Of a stretch of 21,001 nucleotides of DNA, positions 13,642-20,862 are shown in pieces. Made by a program: the position numbers and the translations under genes. The stretch is from a virus: the IMG/VR virus record IMGVR_UViG_3300006565_000930, positions 1 to 21,001 of that record. One strand, written 5' to 3'. The notes beneath the pieces are model-generated. The model was not told the origin of the DNA and searched no databases. It saw nothing but the letters and a program-made list of their open reading frames with translations. Numbering within the stretch: the first letter of the stretch is position 1; each line of letters begins with the position of its first letter.

Positions 13642-14435
13642 TCACTTTTAATAATCTTGGAAATCTTGGTAGACTTGCCAATCAAATGTTTCAGTATGCA
13701 TCTCTTAAAGGTATTGCAAATAATAGAGGATTTGAATTTTCTATTCCACCAGAGAGTGATTTTGGTAATACTGATGTTATGGTTAGAAATGAACGTTTAA
13801 ATTTGCATAGTTGTTTCTATGTCAATGAACACACTAAGATTGGTACATATCCTAATCAAATATTTCCTGAAAGAATGCATACATTTGATCAAGAATTATT
13901 TGATAAATGTCCAGATAATGTAGATTTATTTGGATATTATCAGTCTCCAAAATATTTTAATCATATTGAAGATGAGATAAGAAAAGACTTTGCTTTTTCT
14001 AAAGAGTTAATTGATAGTTGTCAATCTATAATTGATGATTTTATTATAGGTGGTGATGCCATTGCACTTCATATTCGTAGAACTGATTATACTGCAAATC
14101 CAAATCATCCACTTCAGGATATGGAGTATTATAAAAATGCTTTAAAAGAATTGCCAGATGTTCCTGTTCTTGTATTCTCTGATGATCCAAAGTGGTGTCA
14201 TGAGCAAGAGTTATTTCTTGAAGATAAGTTTGCTATTTCTGATAATGATGGAGATTTTGATTTATGTTTAATGACATTATGTAAGTATCATATTATTGCA
14301 AATAGTTCTTTCTCTTGGTGGGGTGCTTGGTTAGGTAAAAGTGATAAGATTATTGCACCTAAGAATTGGTTTGGTGCTACATGTGCTCATAAATCTGTAG
14401 ATGATATGGCATTTGGTGATTGGACTTGGTTATGA
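13638..14435 (+). CDS. Family 11 alpha-1,2-fucosyltransferase
   Basis: This 265-residue GT11 enzyme would transfer L-fucose from GDP-fucose, usually to the 2-OH of galactose. The N-terminal GNLGRLANQMFQYA (8-21), the FGYYQSPKYF block (98-107), the GDP-binding HIRRTDY (145-151; HxRRxDY of alpha-1,2/1,6-fucosyltransferases) and the C-terminal NSSFSWWGAWL (222-232) are all present. The length is normal for short bacterial members. Its donor would come from Gmd and Fcl in the same cluster. GT11 enzymes make the H-type fucosylated Gal in bacteria and animals, the acceptor for the GT6 family enzyme found here at 16575. Overlaps both neighbours by ATGA. Confidence 0.93.
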   Translation: MITFNNLGNLGRLANQMFQYASLKGIANNRGFEFSIPPESDFGNTDVMVRNERLNLHSCFYVNEHTKIGTYPNQIFPERMHTFDQELFDKCPDNVDLFGYYQSPKYFNHIEDEIRKDFAFSKELIDSCQSIIDDFIIGGDAIALHIRRTDYTANPNHPLQDMEYYKNALKELPDVPVLVFSDDPKWCHEQELFLEDKFAISDNDGDFDLCLMTLCKYHIIANSSFSWWGAWLGKSDKIIAPKNWFGATCAHKSVDDMAFGDWTWL

Positions 14436-15292
14436 TTAATTTGTGGTATGATACTTCATACTTTTCTGGTAGAATGGGAGGACCTGAAAAGTTAGTAAAG
14501 AATCTTCAATCATCATTATCAGATCAAAATATTCCTTTTTCTATAAATGAGGATCGATATGAAAAGAATATTCTAATACAGTATGATACTATAGGTCATT
14601 CTAAGCATGAAAAATTAGAGCATAGTTCTTGTTTCATAGGACCACAGGTCTGGCCATTTGATCCTTATGGTAAATTTCTTTTAGATAATACTAAGTTTTA
14701 TAATAAGATAATTGTACCTTCTAAGTGGGTAAAGGATTTATTCATTAGTAAGTTTGGATGTCCAGCAGATAAAATATCAATATGGCCAGTTGGTATTGAA
14801 GAGTTATATTCTGATCGTAATATTACATATGATTGTTTGATTTATTCTAAGCGTAGAAGTAGTGAGGAGTTGGAGCAAGTTAAATCATTTTTAACTAAAC
14901 ACAATTTAGAATATAAGATGATAGAGTATGGTGGATATGATGAAAATGAATTTAGAGATCTTGCAAGACAGGCAAGATTTTGTTTCTTATTAAATGGAAC
15001 AGAGAGTCAGGGTATAGCAGTTCAAGAAATGATGTCTCTTGGAGTTCCTTTATTTGTATGGGATCTAAGAACTTGGGAAGATCAAGGATCTGAATGGTCT
15101 GTTCCAGCAACTTCTGTTCCATATTGGGATGATAGATGTGGTGAAAGATTTTATGATATTGGTGATATACAAGAGACTTTTGATAAATTTTATGCTACAA
15201 TAGGGAAGTATAAACCGCAGAACTTTGTAAAGGATACTCTTTCTTATGAGTGTTCTGTTAAGACTCTTTTGGAGATATTAAATGCTGATTAG
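14432..15292 (+). CDS. Family 4-like (GT-B) glycosyltransferase
   Basis: This 286-residue protein starts with INLWYDTSYFSGRMGGPEKL (2-21), where the GGPEK loop recalls GT4 acceptor sites. PSKWVKDLF (96-104) and WPVGI (118-122) are typical of the linker. The C-terminal domain carries E-x7-E at Glu191 and Glu199 in TESQGIAVQEM. It is shorter than most GT4 enzymes (about 350 aa), chiefly in the N-terminal domain. I placed the start at ATG 14432, overlapping the GT11 stop by ATGA; an upstream TTG would add four residues. Specificity is unknown. Confidence 0.8.
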   Translation: MINLWYDTSYFSGRMGGPEKLVKNLQSSLSDQNIPFSINEDRYEKNILIQYDTIGHSKHEKLEHSSCFIGPQVWPFDPYGKFLLDNTKFYNKIIVPSKWVKDLFISKFGCPADKISIWPVGIEELYSDRNITYDCLIYSKRRSSEELEQVKSFLTKHNLEYKMIEYGGYDENEFRDLARQARFCFLLNGTESQGIAVQEMMSLGVPLFVWDLRTWEDQGSEWSVPATSVPYWDDRCGERFYDIGDIQETFDKFYATIGKYKPQNFVKDTLSYECSVKTLLEILNAD

Positions 15293-15917
15293 TTTTAAAC
15301 AATTAAAACAAAAGTATAATATGAATATATCTGGTGTAATTCATATTGGAGCACATTTTGGTCAAGAAGCAAAAGACTATGTTGATAATGGAATTACTGA
15401 AATGGTTTTCTTTGAACCTCTTTCTGAGAACTTGAAAGTTTTAGAAGAGAATCTTTCTTATGTTGCTATGGATGCAAATATTATGATCTATCCCGTTGCT
15501 CTTGGTAATGAGGAAAAGGAAGTTGAGATGTATGTGAGTAATCGTGATCGTATGTGTAGTTCAATACTAAAACCAAAGGTTGTCTTAGAGCAGTATCCAG
15601 ATATAACTTTTGATGAAAGAGAAACTGTAGAGATGATGAGATTAGATAATACTGATCTTGAATTTGATAATTTTAATTTCTTGAATATTGATGTTCAAGG
15701 ATATGAACTTGAGGTTCTTAAAGGTGGAGCAAAGACTCTTGAAGGTATAGATTATATTTACACTGAGATAAATCGTGCAGAAGTGTATGAGAATACTCCT
15801 CATGTAGATGAACTAGATACTTATCTAAAACCTTATGGTTTTACCAGAGTAGAAAGTGATTGGACTGGTGATACTTGGGGTGATGGATTGTATATCAAGG
15901 AGAAGAGTAATGTATAA
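15282..15917 (+). CDS. FkbM-family methyltransferase (1 of 3)
   Basis: This 211-residue SAM-dependent methyltransferase of the FkbM type, known for O-methylating sugars and polyketides, has GVIHIGAHFGQEA (18-30) as its SAM loop, VFFEPLSENL (42-51) and the strongly conserved FLNIDVQGYELEVLKGG (about 132-148) that defines the family. Its start overlaps the preceding GT by 11 bases and its stop overlaps the next FkbM gene by 8. Methylation of a transferred sugar is inferred from the cluster. The three FkbM copies are clearly divergent and not recent duplicates. Confidence 0.88.
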   Translation: MLISFKQLKQKYNMNISGVIHIGAHFGQEAKDYVDNGITEMVFFEPLSENLKVLEENLSYVAMDANIMIYPVALGNEEKEVEMYVSNRDRMCSSILKPKVVLEQYPDITFDERETVEMMRLDNTDLEFDNFNFLNIDVQGYELEVLKGGAKTLEGIDYIYTEINRAEVYENTPHVDELDTYLKPYGFTRVESDWTGDTWGDGLYIKEKSNV

Positions 15918-16578
15918 GGTATCTGAAAGTTGTCAGATTGATACTTTGAGTGATATCTACACAAAGTATTTTGGGTATCCATCTAAAGGATATTTTGTTG
16001 AAGTGGGTGCATATGATGGTGAGTTTGTATCTAATACATCTTGCCTTGCAGATCATGGATGGGAAGGTCTTTACATAGAACCAATATATGATCATTACTT
16101 AAAGTGTATGAAAAGGCATGATAAGAATGATGTTACGGTTGCTAATGTTGCTGTTGGTTTGGAAGAGGGTGAGACTACCATATATTATGGAGATACTTTA
16201 ACTACCTTAGATAAGGATCAGGTTAAAAGATATTCTGAGATGGATGTCTTTCAACATATTTCATTCAGCACTACAGTATGTGATCAGATGAGGTTGGATA
16301 CTTTAATGAAAAAGATTGAAGTTCCAAAGGAGTTTGATGTATTAGTTGTTGATGTTGAAGGTAAAGAAGCAGAAGTATTTGAAACCTTTGAATTAGATGA
16401 ATGGAAACCTAAGATGCTAATCATTGAATTAGAAGATGAACACCCATCATTCCAAAAGTATGAGGATCTTGTAAATCGTATAAAAGATTTACGACAATAT
16501 ATTCTTGATAAAGGATATACTGAGATCTTTAAAGATCATATCAATACCGTATTTGTCAGAGAGGAAATTAAAAAATGA
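15910..16578 (+). CDS. FkbM-family methyltransferase (2 of 3)
   Basis: This 222-residue protein has an FkbM fold with YFVEVGAYDGEFVSNT (28-43), the IEP following strand 2 (56-58) and LVVDVEGKEAEVFETF (about 146-161) in place of the usual DxEGxE segment. I set the start at ATG 15910, behind a good AAGGAGAAG ribosome-binding site and within the end of the previous gene; upstream in-frame codons would only extend it inside that gene. The C-terminus is Lys-rich and overlaps the GT6 start by ATGA. Likely a sugar O-methyltransferase, by context. Confidence 0.86.
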   Translation: MYKVSESCQIDTLSDIYTKYFGYPSKGYFVEVGAYDGEFVSNTSCLADHGWEGLYIEPIYDHYLKCMKRHDKNDVTVANVAVGLEEGETTIYYGDTLTTLDKDQVKRYSEMDVFQHISFSTTVCDQMRLDTLMKKIEVPKEFDVLVVDVEGKEAEVFETFELDEWKPKMLIIELEDEHPSFQKYEDLVNRIKDLRQYILDKGYTEIFKDHINTVFVREEIKK

Positions 16579-17270
16579 AAATTTGTATTTTAACAATAGC
16601 AACAAATAAGTATATTCAGTTTGTTGAGGAGTTGTATAATAATATTGAGGAGCATTTTCTAAATGGTCATGAAATAGAAGGTATTATTTTTACTGAACAT
16701 GAGGTAGAGGTATCTGATAATATTAAGGTATCTCAGATTGATCATCAACCTTGGCCTATGCCAACTTTAAAAAGGTATAATTATTTTATGAAAGAAGCAG
16801 AGCATATTTCTAAGTATGATTATTGTTTCTATTTTGATGTAGATATGGCTTTAGTTGATAAAGTTGGTGATGAGGTTTTAGGTGATCTTGTTGCTACGAT
16901 GCATCCTTATCAATCATTTGCTCCTAAAGAGAGTAGAACATATGATCGTAACCCTGAATCATTAGCATATGTTGCACCTGGTGATGAGTCAGATAACTAT
17001 TATGCTGGTGGGTTCAATGGTGGATCTACTAAGAGATTTCTTGAGATGGCAGAGGTTATTTCTCGTAGAGTTTCTAAGGATCTTTATAATGATGTTGTTG
17101 CCTTGTGGCATGATGAGTCACATTTAAATAGATATTTGATTGACAATCCACCAGATGTAACTTTGAGTCCTTCATATTGTTTTGCCGAGGAATTGAAGAA
17201 CAATCCTGAATATCCATTTGAACCAAAGATTGTTGCTTTAAAGAAAAATCACAGTGAGTTGAGAAGTTAG
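16575..17270 (+). CDS. Family 6 glycosyltransferase (ABO blood-group / alpha-1,3-Gal(NAc) family)
   Basis: This 231-residue protein shows the full GT6 signature: WPMPTLKRYNYF (60-71), FYFDVDM (85-91) with a metal-binding DVD, YYAGGFNGG (142-150) and WHDESHLNRYL (178-188), where Glu181 matches the catalytic Glu of mammalian GT6. Family members transfer Gal or GalNAc in alpha-1,3 linkage to Gal, and ABO enzymes need a fucosylated acceptor. It is soluble, lacking the stem and membrane anchor of animal enzymes. Bacterial GT6 proteins usually have NxN instead of DxD, so this one keeps the vertebrate-type motif; a GT6 of this kind has been noted in a cyanophage before. It lies between two FkbM methyltransferases. 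Confidence 0.9.
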   Translation: MKICILTIATNKYIQFVEELYNNIEEHFLNGHEIEGIIFTEHEVEVSDNIKVSQIDHQPWPMPTLKRYNYFMKEAEHISKYDYCFYFDVDMALVDKVGDEVLGDLVATMHPYQSFAPKESRTYDRNPESLAYVAPGDESDNYYAGGFNGGSTKRFLEMAEVISRRVSKDLYNDVVALWHDESHLNRYLIDNPPDVTLSPSYCFAEELKNNPEYPFEPKIVALKKNHSELRS

Positions 17271-17271
17271 A

Positions 17272-17922
17272 ATGTCTAGTTATTTACGTTGTTTAGATAG
17301 AATTGAATTTGATTCTGATTATGTACCAACATTCTTTGATGTTGGGTGTAATATTAATGAGATACCATCTCACTGTGGAACTCTTGAGGATTTTACAGAA
17401 TTATTTCTAAGTCAATATCCTAATGCTAAAGGATATGGTATAGATGCTTTGTATTGGCAGTCTTATGAGGAGAAATGGGGTGATAGAGTAACTGTTATAA
17501 AAAAGGCACTTTCCAATAATGTAGGTGTAGCAACTATGTATACACCAGGTATAGATGATGAGTTTAAGTCTCATGCTATATCATCTTTACATAATAGAGA
17601 TTGTTTTAGTCATGGAATTTCTGAAGAAGAAGTTGAGTGTACTACTATAGATACTCTTTTTGAAGAATTTGGATTAGAAAGTATTGATTATTTAAAGGTT
17701 GATACTGAAGGTGCAGAACTTATGATTCTTAAAGGTGCTGAAAAAAATTTGAGAGATAAACGTATACAATGTATTCAACTTGAGTATGGTGACACTTATA
17801 AAGATGCTGGATTTGGTGTAGGTGATGTGATAACATATTTAAAGAAGTTTGATTATCTTGAGTTTTTTAGAACTCAAGAAGAATTATTATTTGCTCATAA
17901 GGATGATATACCATGCGATTAG
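17272..17922 (+). CDS. FkbM-family methyltransferase (3 of 3)
   Basis: This 216-residue protein has TFFDVGCNINEIPSH (20-34) as a divergent SAM loop, GYGIDAL (54-60) after strand 2, and the FkbM signature CTTIDTLFEEF followed by DYLKVDTEGAELMILKGAE (about 139-157). The glycine-rich loop is less canonical (DVGCNINE rather than DVGxxxG), but the rest is well conserved. It begins one base after the GT6 stop and overlaps the GT25 gene by 10 bases. Sugar O-methylation is inferred from family and neighbours. Confidence 0.86.
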   Translation: MSSYLRCLDRIEFDSDYVPTFFDVGCNINEIPSHCGTLEDFTELFLSQYPNAKGYGIDALYWQSYEEKWGDRVTVIKKALSNNVGVATMYTPGIDDEFKSHAISSLHNRDCFSHGISEEEVECTTIDTLFEEFGLESIDYLKVDTEGAELMILKGAEKNLRDKRIQCIQLEYGDTYKDAGFGVGDVITYLKKFDYLEFFRTQEELLFAHKDDIPCD

Positions 17923-18551
17923 ATCTTAGAACTGTATCAGCAATCTATATCAATCTCAAGAAAGATGTAAAGAAAGATTTTGAGATGAAGAGGTTGATGG
18001 TTGACTTTGGATTCAAGAATGTTATTCGTGTAGAAGGTAATGTCATACCTGATAGACATCTTGCTGGATGTTCCCTCTCACACTATAATGCTCTACATGA
18101 AATAGATCCACCCTTCATTATCTTTGAGGATGATTGTGTAATCAAAAACAATATACCAGAGATAGAAATACCTGATGATGCAGATGCAGTTTATCTGGGA
18201 GTATCATCTTGGGGTAGAATGAATTCTCACTCAGGACCATTTGTTCAATATGAAAAGGTTGATGAAAATCTTGTAAGGGTGTATAATATGCTTGGTGCTC
18301 ACGCAATATTATATCTGAATCAAGAGTATGCTTCTATGTGTAGTAGAATCGCTCAGAATGGATATGATATAGCAGATCATCAGGATATAGGATTTGCAGA
18401 GATTCAAAGGTACTTTAATGTATATGCCTTTAATGATCCTCTGTTCTATCAGACAAGTTCTAATGGAACTAATGAACCATTAACTTCATATCCTACACAA
18501 GAACTGATGCAACCACATCGTTCATTCTGGAAACCAACTGCTTTATATTAA
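17913..18551 (+). CDS. Family 25-like glycosyltransferase (1 of 2)
   Basis: This 212-residue protein matches the GT25 layout of LPS beta-galactosyltransferases. It has SAIYINLKKDVKKDFEM (9-25) with the INL-KxD start, AGCSLSHYNAL (51-61) and FIIFEDDCVI (68-77) with the acidic EDD. The second half contains the YLGVSSWGR (193-201 region lies later; here about 93-101) and GAHAILY (102-118 area) type strands found in the family. GT25 enzymes use UDP-Gal or related donors with inversion. It starts 10 bases before the previous stop and is joined to the epimerase by TAATG. Confidence 0.75.
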   Translation: MRLDLRTVSAIYINLKKDVKKDFEMKRLMVDFGFKNVIRVEGNVIPDRHLAGCSLSHYNALHEIDPPFIIFEDDCVIKNNIPEIEIPDDADAVYLGVSSWGRMNSHSGPFVQYEKVDENLVRVYNMLGAHAILYLNQEYASMCSRIAQNGYDIADHQDIGFAEIQRYFNVYAFNDPLFYQTSSNGTNEPLTSYPTQELMQPHRSFWKPTALY

Positions 18552-19453
18552 TGAATTCTATAGTTACTGGTGCTGCTGGATTTATCGGATCCCATCTTGT
18601 AGATGAACTTATACAAATTGGACATACCGTCACTGCAGTTGATAATGAATATGCTGACAATGATAAGTTTCATTGGAATGATAAAGCATATAATGTTCGA
18701 GCAGATATAACAGATTACAAATCTATGAAGGGTGCTTTTGCTAATGGGCAGGATTACGTTTTTCATTGTGCTGCTGAATCTCGTATTGGACCTGCCATAG
18801 CAAATCCTATTAACGCTGTAGATATAAACGCTAAAGGTACTTGTACGGTTCTACAATGTGCAAGAGAATTTGGAGTTAAGAAAGTAATGTATTCATCCAC
18901 TTCCTCTGGTTATGGGATGAATCCTTCTCCAAATGTAGAAACGCAACCTGATGATTGTTTGAATCCTTATTCAGTTTCAAAGATAGCAGGTGAAAAGTTA
19001 TGTAAAATGTATACAGATCTATTTGATCTTCCTACAGTTATATTCAGATATTTTAATGTTTATGGTGAGAGAGCACCAAGGAAAGGACAGTATGCTCCTG
19101 TTATTGGTATTTTTCAGAGGCAAAAGGAAGCAGGTGAACCACTAACTATTGTGGGTGATGGTGAGCAGAGAAGAGACTTTGTATATGTTAAAGATGTTGC
19201 AAAAGCAAATATAATGGCAGCAATATCTAATGCAGATCCAGAAGTATATGGTCAAGTATATAATGTTGGATCTGGTGTTAATCTATCAGTAAATGAAATT
19301 GCTGATATGATATCTGATAATACAGTTAATATTCCACCACGTATAGGTGAAGCAAGAAACAGTCTGGCTAATATTGATAAGATAGAAAAAACATTTGGTT
19401 GGAAGCCACAAATGAATGTTGAAAAATGGATTAAGGAACAGACAAATGGATAA
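18551..19453 (+). CDS. GalE-like NAD-dependent nucleotide-sugar epimerase
   Basis: This 300-residue extended SDR protein resembles UDP-glucose/UDP-GlcNAc 4-epimerases. GAAGFIG (7-13) binds NAD, SSTSS is at 115-119, and the catalytic pair is Tyr140 and Lys144 in NPYSVSK. RYFNVYGERAP lies in the middle and GDGEQRRDFVYVKDVA follows later, as in GalE/WbpP-type enzymes. The likely reaction is C4 epimerisation of a UDP-hexose, supplying UDP-Gal or UDP-GalNAc to the GT25 and GT6 enzymes; a 4,6-dehydratase is less likely from the motifs. It shares one base with the preceding stop (TAATG), and its stop overlaps the next GT25 gene by 8 bases. Confidence 0.85.
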   Translation: MNSIVTGAAGFIGSHLVDELIQIGHTVTAVDNEYADNDKFHWNDKAYNVRADITDYKSMKGAFANGQDYVFHCAAESRIGPAIANPINAVDINAKGTCTVLQCAREFGVKKVMYSSTSSGYGMNPSPNVETQPDDCLNPYSVSKIAGEKLCKMYTDLFDLPTVIFRYFNVYGERAPRKGQYAPVIGIFQRQKEAGEPLTIVGDGEQRRDFVYVKDVAKANIMAAISNADPEVYGQVYNVGSGVNLSVNEIADMISDNTVNIPPRIGEARNSLANIDKIEKTFGWKPQMNVEKWIKEQTNG

Positions 19454-20234
19454 GAATAAATCAGTAAGTAAATTAAAGGGACTTCCCCATGTATATTGTA
19501 TTAACCTTGATGGTGAACCAAATAGATGGGAATCTATGGAGACAATGCTTAAGTATTGGGAAGTAGAGAACTATACTCGTATCTCTGCTTATGATGGTAG
19601 GGAAGATGATTTAAGTGATATTCTTAAAGGTAGGTATCCTGATTCTATGACTGGTGGTGAAGTTGGGTGTACTACATCACATCTAAAAGCACTTAAAGAG
19701 TTTCTTAAAACCGATGATCAATATGCGATTGTAATGGAAGATGATTGCGATCTTTCCCCAGTTGCACATTGGGGTTTTACTTGGAAAGATTTTTATGCCA
19801 AAGTTCCATATGATTATGATGTAATTCAATTAGCAATTATTAATCCTGCACAGGTATATCTTCAGATGCATCGTAGGTTTGTAAATGATTTCTCTACAGC
19901 ATGTTATATGATTACAAGACATCATGCAGAGAAACTTGTTAGGTTGCACTGTAGAGGTGATAAGTATAAGTTAGATCAAGGTGTTAAGCCAAGAGCAGTT
20001 GCAGACGATTTAATATACAATTCAGGTAATACATTTGCTATGCCACTCTTTCTTTACAAAATTGAGTTAGGATCTTCGATACATGATATTCATATCAACG
20101 TATTTCATAAAACCAGTTATGAAGGATTATGGCAGTTCTGGAGGAATCAAGCACCAGATGTTTCTGATTGGAATGCTTTGTTTTCGTATGATCCGTACTT
20201 TAATCGTATTCCACCAGGTTTTGAAGGTAAGTAA
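19446..20234 (+). CDS. Family 25-like glycosyltransferase (2 of 2)
   Basis: This 262-residue protein has the GT25 signature: VYCINLDGEPNRWESM (16-31), AYDGRE (48-53), GGEVGCTTSHLKAL (70-83) and the metal-site region AIVMEDDCDLSP (94-105). After that, DVIQLAIINPAQ and YMITRHHAEKLV follow the family order. I chose ATG 19446, overlapping the epimerase by 8 bases; an upstream start inside that gene would add only a short basic stretch. It is the last gene of the cluster, and the terminator begins 17 bases after its stop. Confidence 0.86.
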   Translation: MDKNKSVSKLKGLPHVYCINLDGEPNRWESMETMLKYWEVENYTRISAYDGREDDLSDILKGRYPDSMTGGEVGCTTSHLKALKEFLKTDDQYAIVMEDDCDLSPVAHWGFTWKDFYAKVPYDYDVIQLAIINPAQVYLQMHRRFVNDFSTACYMITRHHAEKLVRLHCRGDKYKLDQGVKPRAVADDLIYNSGNTFAMPLFLYKIELGSSIHDIHINVFHKTSYEGLWQFWRNQAPDVSDWNALFSYDPYFNRIPPGFEGK

Positions 20235-20251
20235 TATAAGTTAACTTTATG

Positions 20252-20276
20252 GGGGTCATTAGACCCCTTTAATTTT
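20252..20276 (+). terminator. Strong rho-independent terminator closing the sugar cluster
   Basis: GGGGTC pairs with GACCCC around an ATTA loop (20252-20267), followed by TTTAATTTT. It separates the 15-kb sugar operon from the hli unit. Confidence 0.88.
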
Positions 20277-20291
20277 GTTCGGAAACCCCTA

Positions 20292-20320
20292 TTGTAAACT
20301 TATATTACATATTTTATAAT
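20292..20320 (+). promoter_or_regulatory. Sigma70-type promoter for the hli cluster
   Basis: TTGTAA (20292-20297), a 17-bp spacer and a perfect TATAAT (20315-20320) lie just after the cluster terminator and 34 bases before the first hli ATG. Host RNA polymerase should use it, as expected for an early or middle transcript. Confidence 0.8.
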
Positions 20321-20354
20321 TGCTAAATAATTTCGTTACTATTCTTAACAAAGA

Positions 20355-20567
20355 ATGACAACTTCAAATCCAACTTCAAAGTATACAACCACGGAGTACG
20401 GTAAGCAAAATATGTTTGCTTCTCAACCCCCTATGGAATACGTTGAAGATTATAAAGGATATTGGGAAGAAGCAGAACTACTCAATGGTCGCCTAGCGAT
20501 GATTGGTTTAGTTATCGGCATCTTTAATTACACCGTCTTCGGATGGGTAATTCCAGGCATAGCCTGA
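20355..20567 (+). CDS. hli: High-light-inducible protein with complete chlorophyll-binding motif
   Basis: This 70-residue Hli protein has a soluble N-terminus (1-37) and one membrane helix (about 42-60). Its ExxNxR motif (Glu41, Asn44, Arg46 in ELLNGRLAMIGLV) is complete, and it ends in WVIPGIA as usual. Hli proteins bind chlorophyll and carotenoid in the thylakoid membrane and protect photosystem II; phage copies are thought to keep host photosynthesis running during infection. It is the first gene after the promoter at 20292-20320 and is separated from the next hli by two hairpins. Confidence 0.92.
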   Translation: MTTSNPTSKYTTTEYGKQNMFASQPPMEYVEDYKGYWEEAELLNGRLAMIGLVIGIFNYTVFGWVIPGIA

Positions 20568-20611
20568 CCTTATAGGTCTTTTACACCGTCAGCGAGTGCT
20601 GACCACTTTTT
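20566..20611 (+). terminator. Tandem hairpins between first and second hli genes
   Basis: The first hairpin is GACCT/AGGTC with a TAT loop (20566-20578), overlapping the hli stop and followed by TTTT. The second is GTCAGC/GCTGAC with a GAGT loop (20588-20603), followed by CAC and TTTTT (20607-20611). Either could terminate or protect mRNA ends. The second is the stronger stem. They would let the first hli be expressed differently from the next three. Confidence 0.6.
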
Positions 20612-20641
20612 AACCCTCAATCAAACAAAAGGAGAAAAACA

Positions 20642-20749
20642 ATGACACCAGAAGCAGAAAAGTTTAACGGTTGGATGGCAATGATTGGATTCGTTGCAGC
20701 AATGGGAGCATATCTCACAACAGGACAAATCATTCCAGGTATTTTCTAA
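20642..20749 (+). CDS. hli: Short Hli protein lacking the motif arginine
   Basis: This 35-residue single-helix Hli protein starts behind a strong AAAAGGAG (20627-20634). The motif reads Glu6-x-x-Asn9-Gly-Trp11: the Glu and Asn are kept, but the Arg of ExxNxR is replaced by Trp. The rest (MAMIGF, TTGQIIPGIF) is typical. Its length is near the minimum for the family. The stop shares its last A with the next start (TAATG), so the downstream genes are translationally coupled. Confidence 0.88.
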   Translation: MTPEAEKFNGWMAMIGFVAAMGAYLTTGQIIPGIF

Positions 20750-20862
20750 TGAACAACAAACAAATCTTTTTAAGAGCAAACGGAAGAGCAGCTATGATTG
20801 GCTTCCTAGTACTCTGTGCATCATACGCAACAACTGGCAACCTTATTCCTGGTATTATCTAA
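20749..20862 (+). CDS. hli: Short Hli protein lacking the motif glutamate
   Basis: This 37-residue Hli protein starts at ATG 20749, coupled to the previous stop by TAATG; an upstream in-frame extension inside the previous hli is not needed. The motif reads Leu8-x-x-Asn11-Gly-Arg13: the Arg and Asn are kept, but the Glu is replaced by Leu. It is otherwise a standard helix (AAMIGFLVLCASY) with a TGNLIPGII end. It pairs logically with neighbours that have the Glu but not the Arg. Confidence 0.88.
   Translation: MNNKQIFLRANGRAAMIGFLVLCASYATTGNLIPGII

Noticed and set aside
18548-18766. Minus-strand frame over the start of the epimerase
   Set aside because: The NAD-binding motif of the epimerase is on the other strand here, and all neighbours are on the + strand.
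20238-20247. AAGTTAACTT palindrome just after the last GT25 gene
   Set aside because: A 10-bp AT-rich palindrome is common in this DNA and does not align with any promoter element.
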